Assembly (NCBI RefSeq): GCF_958450345.1
Contig: NC_088781.1
Span: 29,117,857 to 29,181,856, forward strand
Origin: Calliphora vicina
Taxonomy: Eukaryota > Arthropoda > Insecta > Diptera > Calliphoridae
DNA length: 64,000 bases
Direction of reading: 5' to 3'
This document shows, one piece after another, positions 48,126 to 59,384 of this stretch. Made by a program: the position numbers and the translations under genes. The notes below the pieces were generated by a model that was not told the origin of the DNA, made no database searches, and saw only the letters and a list, made by a program, of their open reading frames with translations. Within the stretch, counting starts at the first letter, position 1. Each line of letters begins with the position of its first letter.

Positions 48126-48830
48126 AGGACTTGCAACGTACCGAAATGGACCTGCAAGGATCCGAAAGGGACCTGGTACCGTTGGGTCAGCATCAGTTGA
48201 GCTGACTTTGTCAGAGGGAGCCAAGAATTTATGATGAAAAATTATCATGTAAGAAGAATACTTATGAAATGCTTAAAATGGGTCTCAATGCCTACTAAAC
48301 ATTAACAAATCCTGATGCAAAGGCAAACAGAATCCTAATTGGATTGGATAGTAAAACTCTCAGGTATTTAGTAGGAGTTCAATTGGATCCAGCATTGGTA
48401 AATGGGATATGGGGGCACAGGATTTCTGTAGGTTATGCGAGGATATTGAGGAACTATAAACAGTGGAACATTTTCTGTGTTACTGTTTCAAAAAATGGCT
48501 AGGGGAAAGATTCAATGATGAACTGGGGGATATAACTAAATATGAACTAGGAAATCTATTAAACTTTATCAGGGGTATAGGCGGGCTATTCCCCGTAACG
48601 GAACCCTGAGAATCCCAGTCTATACTTATTACCTGTCATTTTTCTTTTTCTTTGGACTGACTTCTTCACTTTGTTTCCCTTTATATCACCTGACCTCATT
48701 CTTTTTCTCTCCAATTTCATTTCACCTATTCACATCCAGGGCATCACAATGGCTCCTATGGTTCTCCGAGTGGAAGTTTAGTTCTTATAGTACACACCCC
48801 TTCAAATCTATCTATCTGTCTATCCATGAT
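48126..48830 (+). pseudogene. Non-LTR retrotransposon (Jockey/I/R1-type) ORF2 3' end, relic
   Basis: Before the stop TGA (48607-48609) the frame reads DFCRLCEDIEEL, a stop, then TVEHFLCYCFKKWLG and NFIRGIGGLFPVTEP. The C-x2-C...H-x4-C knuckle is the C-terminal motif after RNase H in these LINEs. Upstream, TLRYLVGVQL matches the (L)VG(x)LTGH stretch in another frame. A 3' UTR of about 220 bp follows, ending in a (TCTA)n-like run. It is 5'-truncated, as usual for LINEs. Dead (stop, frameshift). Confidence 0.6.
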
Positions 48831-49087
48831 AGAAAAATACAAGGTCTCACTTTCTCTTTTTGTTGCCATATTAACGTTCTGACGTTTACTGGAATTACTA
48901 CAAATCATGCTACCATATTCCCATTAAAAGTCCATTTTTTTGTTATTTGCTATTTCCTTTCATTTAAAGTTCAACAAAAATGTTCAGCCAAAGAAAATTT
49001 TTAATTCTAGGTTCCATTTTAATGAATGTGAAGTGTGATAACTAAAATACCAAAAGCTATCCTTTGTTCCCGCAACTTACTATAAAT

Positions 49088-49380
49088 GACTATAAAGTCA
49101 TTAATATAGACAATGTGGATCTCTAATGATAGATATTTCAATATAAGTTGGACCTACAATGGATCAAAATCGGGAATAATATTTTTTAACCCAAACTTTT
49201 TTTTTACCAAAAAAATTAGATTGTCTTAAATTTTTAAGATTTTTAAAAAAAATTTAAAAAAAAAATTGGAAAAAAATATAAAAAAAAATTGAACAAAAAA
49301 TTTTAAATTTTGTTTACCTAAAAATATAGAACATTTTTATTTTAAAGTATAATTTGGTGAAGGTTATCTTACTTGTTTTT
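49088..49380 (+). mobile_element. Helentron-like repeat, family A, 3' half without hairpin
   Basis: AAAGTCATTAATATAGACAA, CTAATGATAGATATTTCA, TTGGACCTACAATGGATC, T/A tract, AATTTGGTGAAGGTTAT, CTTACTTGTTTTT; the hairpin segment is deleted. Confidence 0.6.
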
Positions 49381-50944
49381 GTTTAATTTTTTTATTCTTT
49401 TTGAAAATTGGTATTCGTACCTAATAGAAAAAACGGAAACTCAAAAAATAAGTGGTGGAAATCAAAAAATAAGTTGTGAGAATATATTAGTAGAAAAAAC
49501 TATGTGAAAACAAAAACAACACTCGTATGTGTGATTATTTTGAGTAATTCTTTTGTTTCAGTTTTTTCGAGTTTTCGCTCTATGTTTCTCTATGTACCTA
49601 ACTCAGTTATCAAAAACCTAAGAGGTGAGAATGTATTAGTTAAAAAAAGCTATATGAAAACCAAAACATCAAACATATGAATGATTTTTTTGCTCAAATT
49701 TTCAGCATTCGGAGAGAAATTTTGGACCTTGGGAACATAAAAAATTTAAAAAGTGCAAAAATAGGGGCCATCGTAATGAACATATCCATTGTACAAAAGA
49801 GTAGTGGGTGTTGAATTAAAAAAAGGGAAATAAAATTCGATGCCATGTACATGAGATTGTGAATGTGTGAGCTGGAATTGTCTTTTGTTTGTAGATTTGT
49901 ATGTTGAATACCAATATAAACATTAAAATACTTAACAAAGGCGTAGTTTTCAACTAATTGTTGCAACGTTGAAGTGATCCTACAAACACACTCACTCGCA
50001 ACATACAAACATTCCTACTTAAAATAGTTCAGGACTCTCTTTCGTGTACTCTTCCTATCTAACTATGGCCATTAATGAGATTTTAAGCCAAAGCAAACCA
50101 CTATCATTTGCCAACTTAAATACACAGACAGAACATAGTCAAAGGCAAAAACAAATATGCACAAACTCACACATATACTTATGCATGACATGTCCTCATA
50201 TACATACAAATACACCAACATGCATATACTGGGTGGCAAGTTAAATGCTGTGATAGAGATTTGAAATAAATTAAAAAAAGACAACAGTAAAAAAGAAAAA
50301 AATATCTTGGAGACTACCACAAAAACCATCATATAGTCATTACTTTTAAATGAATTGTGAGCCAAGTTTCGTGGCTTTTTGCATAGACAAGATATACATA
50401 CATAAATACATACAAGTTATGAAGTCAACTGAAATGGAGTTTTTTCAACTTTTCGAGTTTAAGAACTAACTTTACATGGAATGTTTAGCGAATGAATGTT
50501 TTGAAAATGAGGAGAGAAAGAGGACTTAAAATATAAGTGTTTACTGCAGTCATTGCAGTAATTTCTTATTTCGACAGATGCTGATTAAGACATGCAGAAA
50601 TGTACACAGTGAATGAACCTTTTTAGAGAAATGAAAAAATTTAAATACAAATTGCGTGCAATAATTTTACAGTTGCGAAAACATAATAGTTGTAAAATCG
50701 TTTGCTGCATTAGATGGAATTAGGTTTTATGATTTGGAGATGTAGGTTTGTGGAGGAAGTGAAGAAAAATAAAATGGAGTTAAAGGCGGTTTCAAGGGTT
50801 GTTTCATTTAATTACATAATTGGTTTGGCTATGTATATCATTAACAAATTCTTTGCAAAATATTCATGAATTGTTTCAGTATTATATTGTTTCACTATTA
50901 GGCATTCCTTTTTTTAACTAAAATTTTTTATCTTTGTTAGGCCC
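49381..50944. other. Intron 2 sequence
   Basis: Two direct repeats (GTGAGAATRTATTAGT...) about 160 bp apart near 49465 and 49625. Overlapping frames at 49694-50365 are on opposite strands without family features. Confidence 0.4.
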
Positions 50945-52417
50945 AATGTAGCTTCAACCATACGTTTTTATTTAGTCCGATTTTATCAGCTTTATTAGTT
51001 TCTAGTTATTTTCTAATCGTAGGTTCTTATTTGTCTCAGTTCAGTTCAATCGTAGGTATTTATGTGACCTTAGTTTAGCTTCAATAGTAGATATTTATGT
51101 AATCCCAGTCTTAAATCAATCTTAAGTTTTTATGAGCTTAATCTCAGTTATATTCTCAGTTATAAATGGAGTCGTATTTTTTTGTAATCGTTAGTCTTTA
51201 TATTTCTCTTAGTCCAAGATTAACTTCAGTTGTATGTAAGTTTTTAGTTCAAATTAAGCCGTAATTGCATTTCTTTATTGCATAGTTTACTCCAGTTTAA
51301 TACCGTAGGTCGTTAGTCCCTATTTAGTTTCAAACACAGATCTTCATGTAATTCTAATTTAGTTTCAATCGTAGGTATGTATGTGGTTCCAGGTTAGCAT
51401 CAATCGAAGCTCTTTAAATTCAATTGCTTGTAGTCCCAGTTTAGCTATAATAGTAGGCCATTACTTAATCTCTGTTTAACTTCAATGGTCGGTCTTTATT
51501 TAATCCTATATTAACATAACTGCTTTGTCGAAGTTAAGACCAGTTTATCCTCAATAGTAGTCGTTAGTTTGAATCGTATTAAATTTTTATTCATATAAAA
51601 ATATCATATAAATTGAAATTGATTCCACTCTGTTCTGTTTTCTATTTGCTTAAATTTTTATATGAATTTATATAAAAAAACGAAGAGTTTTCTTTATAAC
51701 TCCTGTACTAATCGAATTACCATCGAATTTTTCACAAATATATAGTAGGGAGTATGGGCGACCCCACACCATGTACCTTTTTAAATTTAAAAATATCAAA
51801 GATCTTTTTTACATTGAAATATATACTCCAAAAATTGACCTTTAACTTTTTGGAAGTAAACAATTTTATATAGAAAATCTCTTTACATTTAAAATGGAAT
51901 CAAAAATGATGTTGGACTTGAGTACACTTTAGAAAATTTTAACATACATATTTGTTAATTTTGAAATCGCGATATTTTTACATCGGAATGAAAAAGTTAC
52001 TGATATGAGAAACATATTGGATATATTATTTATGTGGTAAATTTCATTTAAAACGGAGATGATAAATCCGATTGCTGTCCGCTTTCACATGGATTCTCCC
52101 GTATATAGTTCAGTTTAGTATCAAATATAGGTATTTATGGTAAAAATGTGTTTTGTTTTTGTTTCAATCAAAGGACTTTATGTAGTATTTTATGTAGTAA
52201 AATGTCCCAGTTCATTTACAATAATAGCGCTTATATAGACCTGGTTTGCCTTCAATTGAAGTGGTCCTAGTTTTGTTACAATCATAGGTCTTTATGTACT
52301 AATAGTTTATCTTCAAAGTCTCAGTTTAGTTCAGTTCCAATCATATTTCTGTATGAAGTCTTAGTTTGTTGCCAGTCGAAGCTAAACTATAACAGTCCCA
52401 ACTAAACTAGGCATGTA

Positions 52418-53715
52418 AGGAGTGAGATCGAAAAATTCTTAACATACATATATGTTTATAAAAAAGAAACCACTAAACTTACAGCTTTAATTTTTTTTTT
52501 ATTTGATTGAAATTATTATTACAATTTACAAAAAAAATTATTTTTATAGTTTTAATCACTAGTGATGAAATTTTGAACCTTTTTCGGAAACCCTTCCATT
52601 AACGTTTTTATAGTGCTTTCTGTCACTTTGCTCGAACATGTAGTCCATCTCCGTTTAAAATCTACCACACTTTTGGACACCTTTTTTGTACTCTTCAATT
52701 CTCTTTTAACAAGAGCCCAATATCTCTCCACTGGCCTTAGCTCCGGGCAGTTTGGAGGATTTGCCTCTCTTGGTACAAATACCACATTATTGTTCTTGTA
52801 CCACTCAAGGGCTTGTTTGCCATAGTGACAGGATGCCAAGTCAGGCCAAAAATAAGTGGACACATTATGAAGTCTTATGAATGGAAGCAGCCTTTTTTGT
52901 AAACATTCCTTGATGTAAATTTCGGTATTTATAGAGCCCGTTGTAACAAATGAGTGGCTTCTTTTGCCGCAACTGCATATTGCTTGCCATACCAAGAACT
53001 TTCTGGGAAATTTTGTCTGCTTTTGGGTCCTAAACTTTTCTTCAACATTCCCTCGAGCATCAGCAACATAAAATTTTTGACCTGGAAGTTGCGAAAAATC
53101 TGCCAGAACATACGTTTCGTCATCCATTATGCAGCAAGAATATTTTTTTATAAAACTTGACTTCAATTTCCGTGCTCTGTTTTTGGCCTCTAAATTTTTA
53201 GTAGCGTTCCTGTCAGGAACTTTTTGAGCCTTGTATGTTTTTAAACCTGCATTAGCTTTAACTTTTCGTACCAAATAGTCCGAGCACTGAGCTAACCGGG
53301 CTGCTTTCCTACCGGATGTGTTGGGAGCTCTTTTGAAAATGCGTTCTATTTTTTTGGCTTTAGAAACATCATGTGGACCATTCCTTCTACCTGAACCAGG
53401 TTTTCTATCAACTGACAAGTTCTCCCGGTACTGTTTAATAACATTGGAAACAGTTTGACGGCAGACCTTTGTATGCTTGGCCAACTTTTTGTAAGACCAA
53501 GTTGGGTTTTGTTGAAAATATTTAATAATTTCAGTACGCACTTTTTTCTGGTCACTCATTTTAATCAGATTAACAAAAAAATTAATATAATTGACATTAC
53601 ACATAATAACTGACATGTTTTTCAAAGGTAACTTGATCAAAAAAAAATTCAAATAATACTTGGGTTAAAAAATGTAATGAAAAACGTGTGTTAAGAATTT
53701 TTCGATCTCACTCCT
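52418..53715 (-). mobile_element. Complete DD37E Tc1/mariner-family transposon, 1298 bp
   Basis: Perfect 27-bp terminal inverted repeats beginning AGGAGTGAGATCGAAAAA, with TA on both sides (52416-52417 and 53716-53717). One open transposase frame fills most of it, leaving 134 bp and 156 bp of non-coding ends. Length, TA target and single-gene layout are typical of the superfamily. Identical terminal repeats and an open frame suggest recent insertion. Confidence 0.92.
52552..53559 (-). CDS. DD37E (IS630-Tc1-mariner) transposase, intact
   Basis: 335 codons from Met (MSDQKKVRTEIIKYF) to TAA. It cuts at the inverted repeats and inserts the element at TA in the nucleus. Residues about 1-45 form a first helix-turn-helix (NPTWSYKKLAKHTKVCRQTV) and about 60-100 a second HTH with RKPGSGRRNG between. 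The catalytic triad is visible: Asp in CIMDDETYV, Asp in WPDLASCHYGKQAL, and Glu in ELRPVERYW. Exactly 37 residues separate the last two, so the signature is DD37E, known from mosquitoes and other arthropods, rather than DD34E (Tc1) or DD34D (mariner). The frame also opens 31 codons upstream (Met at 53652), but that stretch is hydrophobic noise and MSDQ fits the family start. No stops or frameshifts; no promoter seen. It may still be active. Confidence 0.93.
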   Translation of the reverse strand: MSDQKKVRTEIIKYFQQNPTWSYKKLAKHTKVCRQTVSNVIKQYRENLSVDRKPGSGRRNGPHDVSKAKKIERIFKRAPNTSGRKAARLAQCSDYLVRKVKANAGLKTYKAQKVPDRNATKNLEAKNRARKLKSSFIKKYSCCIMDDETYVLADFSQLPGQKFYVADARGNVEEKFRTQKQTKFPRKFLVWQAICSCGKRSHSFVTTGSINTEIYIKECLQKRLLPFIRLHNVSTYFWPDLASCHYGKQALEWYKNNNVVFVPREANPPNCPELRPVERYWALVKRELKSTKKVSKSVVDFKRRWTTCSSKVTESTIKTLMEGFPKKVQNFITSD

Positions 53716-54480
53716 TAGTCCTAGTTTAGTTCCATTCGGAGCTAAACTAAAACAGTTCCATTTTAGTTAAAATCGTAGATTCTTATGTTGTCATAGTTTA
53801 ACTTCAATATAAGCTATACTAAAACAGTCCCAGTTCAGTTCTTTATGAACTCTTAGTTTATTTCCAATCGAAGTTAAACTAAAACAATCCCAGTTTATTT
53901 ATAATCGTACCTACTCGTGTAGTCCTAGTATAAATCCAATCGAAGCTAAACTAAAATACTTCCATTTTAGTTAAAATCGTAGGTCCTTATGTAGTCCTAG
54001 TTTAACGTCAATCTAAGCTAAACTAAAGTTTAGTTACAATCGTATTTCTTTACGTAGTCCTAGCTTACTCCCAATCGAAGCTAATGTAAAACAGTTCCAT
54101 CTTAGTTACAATCGTAGTCCTAGTTTAGCCTCAATTGAAGCGCCTTATATGTTCTACCCCATTTCCAATTGTATTTCAGATTTTATTTCAGAATTTTCCA
54201 ATTATATTTCAGAATTTTTCATTTACATTTCAGAAATTTCTAATTGTGTTTCAGAAATTTTCTGAAATACAATTATAAACTTTTGAAATACAATTGGAAA
54301 TGGTGTAGTTATGTATTTTAGTTTAGCATCAATTGTAAAATTTGATAAGGTCCCAGTTTAGCTTCTACCGAAGTTCTTTATATTGTCCCAGTTCTGCTAG
54401 AGTCGCAGATATTTTTGGAGACCGAGGTCAGTTTTAATTCTTGGTATTTGTGCAATCCCAGTTTAGAACCCAAATCTTTA

Positions 54481-54968
54481 GCTTAGTGTGAAAACTTGCT
54501 TGCTTTTACGGAATATACAAAAGTAGTTCAAAAAATCATTTATCTAAAATATTTTTGAAACATTTTTTGTTGAAAGTTTAGTTGTTTTGCAAATTTAGTA
54601 TGAGTATTAATGATAAATAATCACAGTTTATAAGAAGTGCGTTGGCGGAATATAAGTCCTTTTTTGTTACACTAACCTAACTAAAAAATTTACGCTTCTG
54701 TTTCACGATAATTCCAAAAACTTTTCGAATATTTACCTAGACTCTTGTACGAAAATATCTTAGAAATCCGAATTTTTCTAAACAGATAAAATTCTTTATA
54801 TACAAAAGCCTTTGAGAGTGGAAAGCTTTGTTCAGTTTTTTTTTCCTCAGGGTAATTTTTGAACATTTTCTCTAGATTGAATTAATTTTCTGTATCTTAA
54901 AAGGGTTAAAGCAGATAGACCTCTTCAATATCTTAATATTTTTAGTTCAATAGTCAATATTTAATTAA
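54481..54968. other. Intron 2 spacer, nothing recognised
   Basis: AT-rich sequence between the minisatellite and a Helentron-like repeat. Confidence 0.4.
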
Positions 54969-55685
54969 AACAAGTAAGAAAGTATGATCGGTCAAGCCCG
55001 ACCATATAATACCCTCACTAAGTAAAAGAGCAAAAACATTTTTCTTTTAAAATTTCAATAATTATGGGAGCTATGACCAATTATGGACCGATCATCATAA
55101 AATAAGGTCGTGTGATTTATGTCTATATTAAAGTTAACTATTTTGAATTTTGTGGGTAGACCAACATTTTTAAGCAATTTATGCACGTTAAAGCGATTTT
55201 CGGAAGCGGGTCTATATGGGAGCTATGACTAATTATGGACCGATCGTAAAAAACTTTGGTGACATGAATTTTGTATATATAAAACTTATTTGGAGCGCAA
55301 TTTGTGGAGATACATATATGAGTTAAACATTTATGAACGATAAAGTCCAATTTCGGAAGGACATTTGTATGGGGGCTAGGTGAAATAATAGAGCGATTTC
55401 AGCCAGTTTCAACAGACTTCGTCGTTGGGCAGAAAAAATAATATGTACCAAATTTGATCGCAATATCTTCAAAATTGCGACCTGTACTCTGCGCACAAGG
55501 TTTAAATGGACAGCCAGCCGACCAGTCAGACGGAAGAACGGACAGACATCCTTTAATCGACTCAGAAAGTGATTCTAAGTCATTCGGTATACTTTAAGGT
55601 AGGTGTTAGACTAATATTTTTGGGAGTTACAAACATGTGCACAAACGCATTATACCCTCCCCACTATGGTGGTGTAGGGTATAAA
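54969..55685 (-). mobile_element. Helentron-like repeat, family B, near full length
   Basis: AACAAGTAAGAAAG, hairpin TATGATCGG-TCAAGC-CCGACCATA (one mismatch), TAATACCCTCAC, GATTTTCGGAAGCGGG, GACATGAATTTTG, GACGGAAGAACGGACAGAC (GTCY block), CTTTAATCGACTC, ATACCCTCCCCACTATGGTG. Confidence 0.68.
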
Positions 55686-55906
55686 AAAAGTTAAGGTATA
55701 CATAGCTCAATTGCTTAATTCCAAGTTTTATTGAATGACAAAATATCAGAAAGAAAGATTTTCCTGACTGATTTTTTTTCAAAAAATTCCCTTCCTAATT
55801 GTTATTTTTTTTCTTCTGTAACAATTTTTCACCAAAACTATTACCCAACAAATAATGAATAACCTTAAATTTAATAATGATCGACTGTCAACAACAATTT
55901 ACTTAC

Positions 55907-57554
55907 GAAATGAATTTGTACCCGAACTGGACGAACCACGACTTGGACTCTGGCGGTGTTTCCACGGCATTATGCTCGTCAGACTTGAGTGATGTGGCGG
56001 ATGGTGATTGCTTGCAGTGTTGTGATGATGATTGTGTTGATGAAATTTCTCTGATGATTTAATTAGATGAGTGCTACCATGCATGCCCAAAGGATGATGA
56101 TTATCATGCTCATCACAATGAAAGTCTTTGTGTGGTGCGTGCTGATAATGGTGTTGCAGCAACTGATGTTGTTGCTGCTGTTGTTGTTGTTGATGTTTTA
56201 ACGATGCCTGACCATGCATGTGGTTGTCTTTAAGGCCACTGCCACTATTTGATTGGCTTAGCACACCACTACCACCCATGCCCCCCACACTCCCACCGTT
56301 GCATGCTGCATGTTGTTGGTGTGTGTTTTGTTGCGTAAGATGCAATTTATGATGTGATGATAGTATGGAGGCCATATCATAGTTGTATGTATCGATGTCG
56401 ACTAAATTATTAAAACTACGACTGCTTAGAGAAGAACGTAATGGAATTTTATCATGCTGCCTACCTTTCCCTGATGAGGCTGACGCATGAAAGTTTGGCT
56501 GTTGTTGTTGTTGATGCAATAAACTACTGTGATTGTCGTGGTTGTTGGTGTGGTAAGGTGCAGCCATGTTTGAGCATTGTGTTTGCATTAAGTCACGTGA
56601 GAAATTTGACCAGGATTTTGAGAAACAACGACATCTTTCATTGAACGGTTTCATGTGTGTTTGCTGCTGCTCTTGATGTTGATGTTGTAATTGCTGTTGT
56701 TGTGCATAAACAGCCAGCTGGCGTGCATAATCACTACTCGGCCCAATTGTGTTGTACTTACTAAGACTTAATCTACTACTATTTTTATAGTGTTGCAATT
56801 TCTGCTTTAAATCACGTTGTGACTGTGTAAAGTCTGTAAATGCCATCGATGCTGATGATGAAGGTGGAGCTACCACATGGCCCAGTCCCATGTCCATGTC
56901 CATGCTCATACCTGTTTTGTGCAGGAAACATAGTGCGGGATCTGATTTTTGGCTTTTTGGCAATATTATGTCATCTTGTATGGCATAGGGCGGGGGGAAA
57001 TTACCAAAGTATGAGTTGTTGGCTGATACTGAATTGTTTGTGGAGGTGTTTGTAACATGACATACATCTGGCTTGCTATGAGAAACCATGGTGTTTAATG
57101 TAGATACTTGCGTTTTATAGCTGCCATTTGTCGTTGTACTTGTATTGGACATTATATCGGAACCCATGGCATTGGCACATTTCAGTATGGAAGTGGTGCA
57201 GTCGTCAATCACAGCTCGAACGTCATGACTACTTTTAGCACAATCATTTAGTAAATCGCCACTACATAATGTTGCTATTGAACCATTATTGTTACTGTTA
57301 CCATTACTGCTGATGTTGTTAATGTTGTTATTGTTGTTGCTGCTACTGCTAGTATTATGATGTGTCTTGTTACCAGAGTTGGCTAGTTGGTTGCCATTGC
57401 ACATGGCACCTGATCTTAAAGTTGATTGTTGCTGTTGCTGTTGCTGCAGGTGTTGCAATAAACGTAGACTACGTACACTACCATTACGTTTCATAGCCGG
57501 TGGCGGTGGCACTGGTGGTATAGTTTCAGCATCTGATGAACTCAAAGCATCACT
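55907..57554 (-). CDS. Membrane dipeptidase exon 2: long cytosolic low-complexity leader
   Basis: Open for 549 codons plus one base between an acceptor ending TTACAG (57560-57555) and a donor GTAAGT (55906-55901). The open frame runs on upstream into intron for about 26 codons; the acceptor defines the real start. Counting from Ser1: a Ser/Asp stretch, a proline-rich run (PPVPPPP, about 14-20), a basic segment (KRNGSVRSLR), a Gln tract near 37-45, a Ser/Asn-rich region, further Gln/His tracts in the second half, and a His-rich end with SPSRGSSSSGTNSF before the junction. There is no signal peptide or membrane segment. Because the next exon carries the only hydrophobic anchor, this part is inferred to be cytosolic. 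Vertebrate dipeptidases lack such a leader. Polar repeats like these are common in fly proteins and usually disordered; the function is unknown. If the protein starts here, the first Met is residue 21. Confidence 0.85.
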
Positions 57555-58824
57555 CTGTAAAATATTAATGGAAAAATGGAAAAAATTTAAAGAATCGATA
57601 AGTTTTCCAAGAAAAATAAACAAATATGTCAATTTTTGTTAATAAAAGTAAGTGTAGTATGATTTTCTTTTTATTATTTCTTTGTGATGATAAAATGTTT
57701 TAGGTTTCATAAAGTAAGTATCTAAATAATAGAATAGACCCCTATCAATCATATTTTAATGGGCGTAAGAAAATACCAATCAATAGATTCCAGTTGAACA
57801 GTGAAAGAGAATAGACAAAAAATAAAATAAAAATCACTGAAAGTACAATTGATGCTAATGATAGAGGTGTTTTTTTTTGCAGATACTTATGTCAATCTAT
57901 ATAAATAAAATTCAATTCTAAGTATTTAATATTGTTTGAAAAGGTGACTTGCTTACTGGCTACACATTTGGATAATATGGCAAGATTGATAAATAAATTG
58001 CGTAGTTAATCCTTAAGATTTAAATGCATACTTTAACCTGAAATAATGATTTTCGCCTTAATTCATCTGAGAAATAAATAGACTAGACTGTAAACAAAAT
58101 AAGAAGAAGCCAGAAAGTTCAATTGAATTGAAGAATGCCAGTGGGAATTTAAATAAACTTATTTGTGAGAAAATAGAGTCGTTTATTTTTGTATGGTTAT
58201 GATAGAGAAGGCTTGGCAAATCCCAAATCTACTAAACTAACGCTTTTTGAAGTAGCATGAAGAAGTAGTAAAAACTAAATGTATACAACTAGGAATAGAG
58301 GGTCAGATCGTCAAGTTGTATGCAGTGTTAAGTCAGAGGAAAGACGGTTTGAAGACTTGAAGCAGGAGGCTGTATACATATACATATCTCGTTTTCCAGA
58401 AGCCTTTAACCACGGGCTGTTAACGAACTTAAAACAAATAAATTTAAATCTGTGGTCTGTATGAAGAATGAGGGAATCACAAACATTTAAAATTCCTAAA
58501 ATATTGGGTGTTTAACCGTATATCGGATACTGTGTGTCAGATACCAACAGGTCCCATCATTGTATATAGTTTGTGGTAGTGGGTCATATCTCAAGATATT
58601 TTAAAAAGAACCAAAACGTAAGCTGTATAAAGCCACTCGAGACACCGATTAAATCAAAAAGATATAGTTTTTTAGTTTTCTAGAAAGTCTGAAACATAGG
58701 AGCAGTATTAAGATCTCTATAGCAACCTTTGGGAATGGGACTTAATATGAAAATCAGCTGTTTGGGATTGTAGAAGCAAATAAATTGACACAAATGATGG
58801 GTTAAGACAGGAACATATAAAGTA
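57555..58824. other. Intron 1 sequence next to exon 2
   Basis: No gene or transposon recognised. The open frame upstream of exon 2 (to 57632) is intronic. Confidence 0.45.
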
Positions 58825-59384
58825 TTGTTCATGTAAAATCCGGTCGCACTTAAGCTTTAATATCTACATAAAGAAAAATGCGATTTCATAATGTTCAACT
58901 TAAATTTAAATTTAATCTTATTTTTTAACAGTTATGAATATGCAAAAAAAACAGTTAAATCTTTATCTTATATAAATAAAAATCAAATGTCGTTCGTTGG
59001 TAATTGCATCAGTAAAGAACGGCCGGACCGATTTAGAAAATTTTTTTTAAAAATGTTTGTCATAGCCCAACTTAGATTTTTACGAAATAAAAAATTGACC
59101 ACGCCTACATTTACGCCCACTTTTTTCGATTTATCTAAAATCGGAAAACGGCTACGATTTGGCTAATTTTTGCTTAAATGATCATAGTAATCCAATTTAA
59201 GTTTTTACTGAAAGAAGAATTGACCACGCCAATTTTTTTTCGATATATTTAAAATCGCAGGACGCCTGGACCGATTTAACTAATTTTTTTAATGTTCGCA
59301 ATACATAGTCCGCAATAGTTTATTTACATAAATAAAAACTGTCCACGTCCACTAATATGACCACATCTGCAAAATACATCGGTA

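Larger units (their letters stand above)
50945..54480. repeat. Degenerate minisatellite (about 35-45 bp unit), interrupted
   Basis: Words such as GTCCCAGTTTAGCTTCAATC and GTAGGTCTTTATGTAGTCC recur dozens of times. Units often pair AGTTTAGCTTC with its reverse complement GAAGCTAAACT across AATC, so many can form hairpins. Non-array sequence occupies about 51590-52110, and the DD37E element 52418-53715 sits inside. A local palindrome (CCATTTCCAATTGTATTTC ... GAAATACAATTGGAAATGG) lies at 54160-54305. Confidence 0.75.

Noticed and set aside
49694..50365. Two overlapping minus-strand frames with hydrophobic stretches
   Set aside because: T-rich intron translates as Phe/Leu/Ile; no start context, splice sites or family match.
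52613..53160. Plus-strand and other-frame ORFs over the DD37E element
   Set aside because: Shadows of the transposase frame.
55877..57055. Other plus-strand frames opposite exon 2
   Set aside because: Shadows of the long minus-strand exon with no independent evidence.
57367..57642. Plus-strand frame rich in Cys opposite exon 2
   Set aside because: It is the antisense of the poly-Gln tract (GTT/GCT read as Cys/Leu), not a gene.
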